Assembly: GCA_030642425.1 (NCBI GenBank)
Contig: DAOWNU010000018.1
Coordinates: forward strand, 1-11,514
Length of the DNA: 11,514 bases
From: a bacterium
GTDB taxonomy: Bacteria; UBP14; UBA6098
Direction of reading: 5' to 3'
Shown: positions 7,201-11,514 of the stretch, piece after piece
Layout: each line of letters starts with the position of its first letter
Position numbering within the stretch: position 1 is the first letter of the stretch
Position numbers and translations under genes: made by a program
The notes under the pieces: model-generated
Told to the model about the DNA's origin: nothing
The model's database searches: none
What the model saw: only the letters and a program-made list of their open reading frames with translations

Positions 7201-9580
7201 CAGGGATGAAGTAATTGAATTCGACGTCGGCCCGAATCCAGACGACCCGAATGCAAAATCCCGTGAGCCGGTGACTACTCCAGATCGCGCCAGACCAAGG
7301 GACATGGGCGATGTTTGGATAACTTATGATGTCAGCGCAGGCCCGGCGATGGCCTGGGGACTCGGTCTCCTGCCGGATAATTTCTGGGTTAGCGATCCAA
7401 CTGTTTATCAATACGACCACATATTCAGTCGTCCTTCGGGCGATTATACCGGTCTTTTCTTCGACGTTACCGGCATCGGCGGCAGCGATTGGATGGCGGA
7501 CATGTGCTGGGACGGCATTCGCGGTGTAGTCTGGCAGCTTGCTGTCGGCGGAACGAACGGCCTCTATGCTATCGATCCGACCACCGGAGCGGTCGTCGAT
7601 GCGCTTTCCGATCCGATTGGTATTTGGGACAATGTGTCTCAGCGCGGAGTAGCATTCGACCCGGATGAGGATGTTTTCTATATCGGCGGCTGGACCGACG
7701 AGCTTATATATAAGGTTAAGGGCTTGAGTTGGGATAACCCCGGCGCGACAATCGAGGCTTTCGACGCCCCCGGCTGTGCTGGAGTCGGCTATCATCGCGG
7801 AAGAAATACCATTTGGTTTGCGGTTAACGACACTGTAGAAATTGTAGCCGAGATAGACCCGGCCACAAATACAATAATAAACACGATAGTTACTCCAGCT
7901 CCTGCAAGGTGGTATTCTCTCGCCGGACTGGAGATCGACGAACTCGGTCGCATCTGGGTGGTCGATATGAACGAGAACGCCGTTTATGTTCTCGAAGGCC
8001 CCGTGGACGGCATGTATGTTGTTCCGGGTTCCGGAAATCTCGCCCCCGGCGAATGTATCACTTTCGCTCTTATCAACGAAGCTTGGGTAACACAGGTCGG
8101 CGATTACTGTTTCGATGTGAATTTCTATTACGGCGACTTCTTAACGCCATATTCCATCCCGACCTGCGTTCAGGTTCAGCCCAGGGCTTATAAGGGATGG
8201 GAACTTATCACCGTCCCGCTCGACGCCACACCGAACGATCCGTATATCCAGTTCGTTGACGATATTACGCCCTTCTCGGTCGATCCGTCTTTCTCGAACA
8301 TCTACGGATACAATCAGGATGCCGGTCTTCTCGAGCTTCCGCCGAACTTTGTCCGCGGCAAGGGCTATTACCTGAAAACCTGGCTCGACAGGACATACTG
8401 GGACGTCTATGGCACTCCCTTCGCCGACGGCGATTTCACCTATACGATGTATTATCCCGAGGACAGTTCGAACTGGGGCTGGTGGCTTATCGGGAATCCC
8501 TTCAACAGGCGGACAAACTGGGACGACGTTTATGCGGCCAACGACTTCACATATATCGAGCCTGAATACTGGAACTGGAGCCAACGCAACGGCTGGAGCT
8601 TTTACAGTCCGATAGTCGGCGGCGGCGGCGAGGACGAGCTTATCGATGCATGGCGCGGATATTTCATCAACATTAAGAACGGCAACCCCGCTTACTGGGT
8701 AAATCTTCTTTATCCGGCGGAAGGCACAATGGAAACGTTCCTCGCGAAAGTCAAGGGCGGCGGCGTTCAAAAGGGCAAGGCGGTTAAAACAGACAACCCC
8801 GCCGAGTTCGCGCTCAGGCTGTCCGTATTAGGGATCAGCGGCATGGACGTCCGACACGATACGTATAATTACTTTAGCGTGAACGAGGAGGCGCTCGACG
8901 GCTATGATATCTACGATATCCGCGAACCGGCAGTTACTCCACCCGCCGGAAACCTGAGTTCTTTCTTTGTTAATGGGGCTTTCAGGCTCGCGCAGGACAC
9001 GAAGGATAACTTCGCAGATACAAGTAAAACTTGGACGTTCAAGGTCGAGAACCTTCCATCGGGCATGGCGGTTACTCTGATGTGGCCGCGAAACCGCGTT
9101 CCCACCGGCGACGATCAATCCTGCGGAGTGGAAAACCTCGATTCGCGATGGGGTTTGTCGATAGAAGATATGACTACCGGCGAAACTATCGATATGCGCG
9201 TGGATACTTCTTACAACTTCATTTTCAGTTCCGGCGCTAGACTCTTCACAATCACCTTGACGGACGATGGCGCGCTCGACGTGTCGGGTGTTGAGAAACC
9301 GGAAGTTTTTAATCTTGGACCAAATATCCCGAACCCGTTCAACGCCACAACCGAATTCGAGATCGCAATTCCGCACGATACCGATGTTAAGGTCGAAGTC
9401 TTCAACTTGCTCGGCAAGCGCGTAACAACCCTTGTCGATGGCGAGATGAAGACCGGATGGCACCGTGTTATCTGGAACGGACTCGATAATTCCGGACGCG
9501 AACTACCCAGCGGCGTCTATCTATACCGGGTGATCGCGGGCGATTTCAACGAAACAAAAAAGATGACTCTTGTAAAATAA
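4220..9580 (+). CDS. Giant multidomain secreted protein with T9SS / FlgD-Ig-like C-terminal sorting domain
   Basis: The 1786-residue acidic protein begins with a signal peptide (cleavage likely near ALTA-Q, residue 20). Visible modules are: a jelly-roll domain of the cleaved-adhesin/MAM type at about 28-177 (LVSGDGGATWE, HWAIDNMTIYG); an Ig-like region at 185-300; a nidogen-like beta region at 305-505; two carboxypeptidase-regulatory-like folds at about 509-588 and 592-672; a second cleaved-adhesin-like domain at 685-865 (WISTDGGTSWE, GWYIDDLSII); a third regulatory-like fold at 870-945; a beta-propeller-like region at about 1090-1260 (LYAIDPTTGAVV, GRIWVVDMNENAVYVL); and a Trp/Tyr-rich module at 1325-1495 (GWELITVPL, GKGYYLK, WWLIGNPF, WRGYFINI). 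Residues 1695-1786 form the sorting domain (NIPNPFNATTEFEIAIP, VEVFNLLGKRV, PSGVYLYRV, KKMTLVK). It is probably exported and attached to the cell surface or released; the modules suggest adhesion or polymer binding, not catalysis. The next gene begins 20 bases downstream. Confidence 0.88.
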   Translation: MKKVKMIIIVTLALCAALTAQTEVELVATETFDTYLPIGWAQSPPFADNNDWHQGIFPGGGTNCAWVNYETDNDDSLFTPSFDASAGFDSIIVEMLEDYELFGATGSGSSYILVSGDGGATWETAETYGRNQIVTTVNRYHIEAYAHSGPGSKVCFWYDNNDDEHWAIDNMTIYGYTPIPEPAPPAFSHRVPPKLYPYGTTELPILLYTNDFTGVYQPSVEICFRLNTYPFECHGMTYDGGLPDGTGNYTYTIPDLYDWRELDYYFRARDTYSPASVGSSMVYSTLIEGPYFIYEDNTGYPMSPDTHWVPGSTLDLDVLEADDVFTFVTSLPFPITFFGRDFDTLWLSSNGWLQLSGEGPGGTWFWSEYIPTVGGLMNNIIAWCWDDLTGLDFGSWDPQAYYYEDPAGDYIIVSFVDWGQLGYTSSAFSCQIQIWSPDAIPQPGGNCAIDVRFNGLPATLYQPEMGVENNSGEVGIAYMHVGGFYGDPEYTGFTFPQRTIRYTSQPPPGGVIWGNVDLADRTDDSGAKVGIVGMPFFDFTSITGNYIISHIPAGTYDIYCYHPSFHPETTYDVIVVEEDTVELNFTLETRTVGYAKGFADLTDGPPIGDAGITITEVSSGISTITEAGGYFFLDGIPTGSCQIIATYPGYILDYTPVFELAMDDTIDMDVIHGMLELDLLIPLWEEDFEGDDGGGVTSGGPLWEWGTPMFVGPPGAHSGTLCWGTDLDDYYFGGTVRSAIDILDVPVPGIVPGPTGVFNLWHWYETEEYMGDMEDGGNIWISTDGGTSWEFIADPDPDYTAVIDPLYGNPMGGEAGYGLGPVGWEKVSFDISGYPVITNIRFRFGTDDYPSSDAGWYIDDLSIIEELTFTGVVEGYVYDCNTYETIDNATVCLYDRTVLTDAAGYYIIDDVPYGNGSIWAVKSGYFPGFEDIDVFVNDTVLVLIAICSIDLDSITGHLAYGEDDSIYFEICNPTNDTIFFQIPPLPFDLSDFLVRDEVIEFDVGPNPDDPNAKSREPVTTPDRARPRDMGDVWITYDVSAGPAMAWGLGLLPDNFWVSDPTVYQYDHIFSRPSGDYTGLFFDVTGIGGSDWMADMCWDGIRGVVWQLAVGGTNGLYAIDPTTGAVVDALSDPIGIWDNVSQRGVAFDPDEDVFYIGGWTDELIYKVKGLSWDNPGATIEAFDAPGCAGVGYHRGRNTIWFAVNDTVEIVAEIDPATNTIINTIVTPAPARWYSLAGLEIDELGRIWVVDMNENAVYVLEGPVDGMYVVPGSGNLAPGECITFALINEAWVTQVGDYCFDVNFYYGDFLTPYSIPTCVQVQPRAYKGWELITVPLDATPNDPYIQFVDDITPFSVDPSFSNIYGYNQDAGLLELPPNFVRGKGYYLKTWLDRTYWDVYGTPFADGDFTYTMYYPEDSSNWGWWLIGNPFNRRTNWDDVYAANDFTYIEPEYWNWSQRNGWSFYSPIVGGGGEDELIDAWRGYFINIKNGNPAYWVNLLYPAEGTMETFLAKVKGGGVQKGKAVKTDNPAEFALRLSVLGISGMDVRHDTYNYFSVNEEALDGYDIYDIREPAVTPPAGNLSSFFVNGAFRLAQDTKDNFADTSKTWTFKVENLPSGMAVTLMWPRNRVPTGDDQSCGVENLDSRWGLSIEDMTTGETIDMRVDTSYNFIFSSGARLFTITLTDDGALDVSGVEKPEVFNLGPNIPNPFNATTEFEIAIPHDTDVKVEVFNLLGKRVTTLVDGEMKTGWHRVIWNGLDNSGRELPSGVYLYRVIAGDFNETKKMTLVK

Positions 9581-9600
9581 AAAAACGCAAGGAGTGTAAA

Positions 9601-9759
9601 ATGAAGAAACTAATCGCTGTTCTGCCCATTCTGGCGACTTCGCTGTTTGCTCAAAGCCCGCCGGCGGAAGCCGTTCCGGTCGGCGCAATCGCGATCCCCG
9701 TGATTGCGGTGGCCGCCGTGGCTTATGGCATCTACAGGATTTCCAGGAAGAAGAAGTAG
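9601..9759 (+). CDS. Mini-protein with signal peptide and exosortase-type C-terminal sorting signal
   Basis: This 52-residue protein has two parts. Residues 1-17 are a signal peptide (MKKLIAVLPILATSLFA, cleavage likely before Q18). From about residue 25 there is a three-part tail: a VPVG motif (V25-P26-V27-G28), a hydrophobic helix at about 29-45, and a basic end RISRKKK. This is the arrangement of PEP-CTERM-like exosortase substrates, and its size and layout recall the short PID-CTERM proteins of Bacteroidota, though that comparison is from memory. After processing at both ends only about ten residues (QSPPAEAVP...) would remain. A strong AAGGAG ribosome site (9589-9594) lies six bases before the ATG. 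The exosortase follows after 73 bases, which makes this its likely dedicated substrate. The function of the mature peptide is unknown. Confidence 0.8.
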   Translation: MKKLIAVLPILATSLFAQSPPAEAVPVGAIAIPVIAVAAVAYGIYRISRKKK

Positions 9760-9781
9760 AATACCGTTTGCACGTATATAG

Positions 9782-9811
9782 GGGGATCGGGGCAAAGTTC
9801 CGATCTCCTTT
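9782..9811 (+). terminator. Possible attenuator hairpin before the exosortase
   Basis: GGGGATCGG (9782-9790) pairs with CCGATCTCC (9800-9808) over nine positions with one G:U, around a nine-base loop, and is followed by TTTCT. The short T-run makes it a weak terminator. Placed between the mini-protein and the exosortase, it could let most transcripts end after the substrate gene while a minority read through to the enzyme genes. Some read-through is required because no separate promoter is evident. Confidence 0.5.
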
Positions 9812-9832
9812 CTAAAACCATCGTTTCGGGTT

Positions 9833-10363
9833 ATGGCTAAAAGCAAGGGAAAAGTTCTCGGCGGGAACAAACCGCTTTCCTTCGCGGGATTGTTTGCCCT
9901 CGTTGCGGTGATAGAGTATCTCCTCTTCTATCAATTCGCCCCTGAAATCCTTGTGAACGGGCTAATCGAAGCCAACGCGCGGCTGCTATATACTATAGTA
10001 AAAGCAACCGGCGCGCCGGTTACTCTCGTCGCGGAGACGCTCACATTCCCGAACATGCAGCTTCGAATTGTCTATGAGTGCACGGGCGGGTTCGCCATGT
10101 TCATTTTCTCGGCCTGTGTTATTGCTTTTCCGAGCACGCTCCGAAGCAAGTTGTTGGGCCACGTTATCGGCGCGATTGGTATTTTTGCAATAAACCTCGG
10201 GCGGCTTCTCGTTCTCGCGTGGGCGGCGCTGCACGCCAGAGGGATTTTCGATTTCATTCACAAATATCTGTGGCAGGCGACATTTATAATACTCGTGCTC
10301 GCCCTTTGGGCCGTATGGGTCAATCGATTCACCGGGAAGAAACGCGATGAGCGTACGAAATAA
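9833..10363 (+). CDS. Exosortase/archaeosortase family transpeptidase (XrtH-like)
   Basis: The 176-residue integral membrane protein has hydrophobic segments at about 15-38, 84-101, 107-132 and 148-164. The three residues considered catalytic in exosortases are present in the right order: Cys83 in YECTGG, Arg124 in NLGR, and His143 in FDFIHKYLWQ. These enzymes are thought to cleave C-terminal sorting signals in the inner membrane and pass the protein to another anchor. The short length and the HKYLWQ stretch resemble the compact XrtH-type class as I remember it; the subclass is not certain. The ATG at 9833 has only a weak upstream site (CGGG), which would lower expression relative to the mini-protein. 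The gene overlaps the following membrane-protein gene by 17 bases. Confidence 0.88.
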   Translation: MAKSKGKVLGGNKPLSFAGLFALVAVIEYLLFYQFAPEILVNGLIEANARLLYTIVKATGAPVTLVAETLTFPNMQLRIVYECTGGFAMFIFSACVIAFPSTLRSKLLGHVIGAIGIFAINLGRLLVLAWAALHARGIFDFIHKYLWQATFIILVLALWAVWVNRFTGKKRDERTK

Positions 10364-10877
10364 ATTCATTCTGACCGGAATAGTCGCGGCATTGATGATT
10401 TTCCCGATATGGCGATTCGCTATCCAGGGGGTGTATCTTCATCTGCTGGGCTGGATTGTCGCGGCGATGGGCAGTTTCCTGCCCTACGGCAAATCGGCCT
10501 TGAGCACGAGATTTGCGACCAGCGCTGGCGAAATAGCATTCGACCTGTTCGATTTCAGAAGCACGATAGTCGTCGATGTCTCATCGATAGTTACGAATAT
10601 CGTGCCGCTTCTTGCGCTGGTTCTCGCGACGCCGGTGGCGTGGAAAAAAAGATTTTTTGGCGCGATAATCGGCGTGGGGATAGCGTTTCTGTCGCATGTA
10701 TTCGCCACTTCGCTGATCCTGTGGTGGCGTGCAGTTTCCGACACCGGCCTTATCGAGAGCCTAAAAGTTTTCACCGACGGCGTCCTTGTTGCGGCGCTTC
10801 CGCTGTTATACTGGGCGGTCTGGGCGGATTTATCGCGTAAGGGCGGCTTTAAAACGATCTTTAGCAATAGAAAATAA
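10347..10877 (+). CDS. Exosortase-associated membrane protein, apparently a catalytically dead exosortase paralogue
   Basis: This 176-residue membrane protein is the same length as the upstream exosortase and can be aligned with it with few gaps. IVVDVSS (74-80) matches the exosortase IVYECTG; TPVAWKKRFFGAIIGVGIAF (95-114) matches FPSTLRSKLLGHVIGAIGIF; LILWW (123-127) matches LVLAW; YWAVWADL (155-162) matches LWAVWVNR. At the catalytic positions Cys83 becomes Val78, Arg124 becomes Ala120 and His143 becomes Lys140, so it should not be active as an exosortase. The alignment was done by eye. XrtH loci are known to have a companion membrane protein, and this may be the equivalent. It may be a partner subunit or substrate-binding protein. 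The ATG at 10347 lies inside the end of the exosortase gene and has GGGAAGAA upstream, implying coupled translation. Confidence 0.78.
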   Translation: MSVRNKFILTGIVAALMIFPIWRFAIQGVYLHLLGWIVAAMGSFLPYGKSALSTRFATSAGEIAFDLFDFRSTIVVDVSSIVTNIVPLLALVLATPVAWKKRFFGAIIGVGIAFLSHVFATSLILWWRAVSDTGLIESLKVFTDGVLVAALPLLYWAVWADLSRKGGFKTIFSNRK

Positions 10878-10892
10878 TTCGAGAGGACAAAA

Positions 10893-11204
10893 ATGCCAAA
10901 CAAAGAGGAAATTCTCGCGGCGATTAGTGAGGTCTTCGATCCGGAAATCCCGGTGAACGTCGTCGATCTGGGTTTCATCTACGGCGTGGAGATCGAGGCC
11001 GGCAAGGTGAATGTCTCGATGACGCTCACTATCCCCGGCTGCCCGATGCACGCTATACTCACGAGAGAGGTCAAAGAGGCGGTCGCGAAGCTCGACGGCG
11101 TGGACGAGGTCGAGGTCGAACTGACATTCGAGCCGCGCTGGACAGTCGATAATATTACCGAGGCCGGCAAGAAAAGGCTCCGCGAGATGGGATACAATAT
11201 CTGA
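10893..11204 (+). CDS. MIP18-family (DUF59) metal-sulfur cluster assembly factor
   Basis: The 103-residue protein covers the whole MIP18/PaaD/SufT-like domain: DPEIPVNVVDLGFIYGV at 16-32, the conserved cysteine in LTIPGCPMH (Cys50), an acidic VDEVEVELTFEPRW strand (70-83) and the C-terminal GKKRLREMGY helix. Family members act in the cytoplasm in maturation or transfer of Fe-S clusters. The ATG at 10893 has GAGAGGA upstream and lies 15 bases after the companion membrane-protein stop, so it is probably cotranscribed with the exosortase genes, although no functional link is known. No suf or isc gene is in the window. Confidence 0.92.
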   Translation: MPNKEEILAAISEVFDPEIPVNVVDLGFIYGVEIEAGKVNVSMTLTIPGCPMHAILTREVKEAVAKLDGVDEVEVELTFEPRWTVDNITEAGKKRLREMGYNI

Positions 11205-11272
11205 TTCCGACATCGACGAACCGGCGATATTCAGTTAAGGCTTGCCGGTAATGCTTAAATTATCATCCCTAA

Positions 11273-11449
11273 CCGCTGGCACGCCTCCTGCCAGTCGGCG
11301 CGTGCCGACCGCTACGTTCGGTTGGTGAAGATTGTTACATTATTTCCGAACGCGACAGCCGCGCCAGCGGCGATAACTAAAAACGGGCGACCCCGATGGG
11401 TCGCCCGTTTCTCATTGCAATTGCCTCTTAGCCCGCATATTTCACAAAT
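11273..11449 (+). repeat. Intergenic inverted-repeat element, copy B, interrupted by a terminator hairpin
   Basis: The outer arms CCGCTGGC (11273-11280) and GCCAGCGG (11363-11370) are perfect inverted repeats. Relative to copy A (146-256, opposite strand), this copy contains two extra hairpins near its left end (CTGGCA/TGCCAG at 11276-11294 and GTCGGC/GCCGAC at 11294-11309) and an insertion of about 50 bases between ATAACTAA (11373-11380) and the conserved block at 11429-11449. It begins 68 bases after the MIP18 stop, in the same orientation relative to transcription as copy A is to its own operon. Confidence 0.68.
11381..11410. terminator. Perfect 13-bp hairpin, probable bidirectional terminator
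   Basis: AAACGGGCGACCC (11381-11393) and GGGTCGCCCGTTT (11398-11410) are exact reverse complements around a CGAT loop. The A-run and T-run at the stem base give a terminator signature in both directions; on the minus strand the stem is followed by TTAG, making a run of five T. It would end the rightward operon and any leftward gene coming from beyond the window. Confidence 0.8.
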
Positions 11450-11514
11450 TCCACCCGAACAATTATTGTAGATTATGGAAAGTGTTCCTATGTTATTGGA
11501 ATAAGGGTTCAAGG

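Larger units (their letters stand above)
11205..11514. other. Repeat-rich intergenic region downstream of the plus-strand operon
   Basis: No credible gene is visible. The region contains a weak hairpin just after the MIP18 gene (ACCGGCGA at 11220-11227 pairing with TTGCCGGT at 11242-11249), the second copy of the inverted-repeat element, a perfect terminator-like hairpin (11381-11410), a conserved block at 11429-11449, and a half unit of the octamer repeat at the very end. A 66-codon minus-strand frame at 11512-11312 lies over the repeats and is not called. Confidence 0.6.

Noticed and set aside
7070..7795. 241-codon minus-strand open frame inside the giant gene
   Set aside because: It is antisense to a clearly coding frame, has no recognisable motif and is explained by the codon bias of the plus strand.
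8141..9463. Two minus-strand open frames of about 210 codons each
   Set aside because: Both are antisense shadows of the conserved Trp/Tyr-rich and sorting-domain regions of the giant protein.
11312..11512. 66-codon minus-strand open frame at the right end
   Set aside because: It runs through the inverted-repeat element and the terminator hairpin and shows no protein features.

Overview
The window looks like chromosomal DNA from a Gram-negative, probably uncultured bacterium of the Fibrobacterota-Chlorobiota-Bacteroidota (FCB) type or a neighbouring candidate phylum. The main reasons are a very large secreted protein ending in a type IX secretion (T9SS) / FlgD-Ig-like C-terminal domain, a lipoprotein, and an exosortase. 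I cannot place the lineage more precisely from sequence alone.

The layout has two divergent gene groups separated by a 318-base promoter region (3902-4219). Leftward (minus strand) lie a flavin reductase-like protein (3901-3350), a basic protein of unknown function (3338-2790), a 250-base gap, and then a tight three-gene set: archaeal-type cofactor-independent phosphoglycerate mutase (2539-1304), a BsuPI-like lipoprotein (1288-818) and a single-HKD phospholipase D-like protein (821-291) that starts on TTG overlapping the lipoprotein stop.

Rightward (plus strand) lie a 1786-residue multidomain secreted protein (4220-9580), a 52-residue mini-protein that is little more than a signal peptide plus an exosortase-type C-terminal sorting signal (9601-9759), an exosortase (9833-10363), a same-length membrane protein that aligns with the exosortase but has lost all three catalytic residues (10347-10877), and a MIP18-family Fe-S assembly protein (10893-11204). 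Two protein-sorting routes thus seem to meet in one transcription unit: T9SS for the giant protein, and an exosortase with its own tiny substrate and an apparent pseudo-exosortase partner. A hairpin between the mini-protein and the exosortase could lower expression of the enzyme relative to its substrate. This four-gene module is the most interesting content of the window.

The two outer intergenic regions (1-290 and 11205-11514) are rich in repeats. Both carry a copy of the same imperfect inverted-repeat element, in the same orientation relative to the gene group that ends there; the right copy has a perfect 13-bp terminator-like hairpin inserted. No tRNA, rRNA, CRISPR array, transposase or phage gene was seen.
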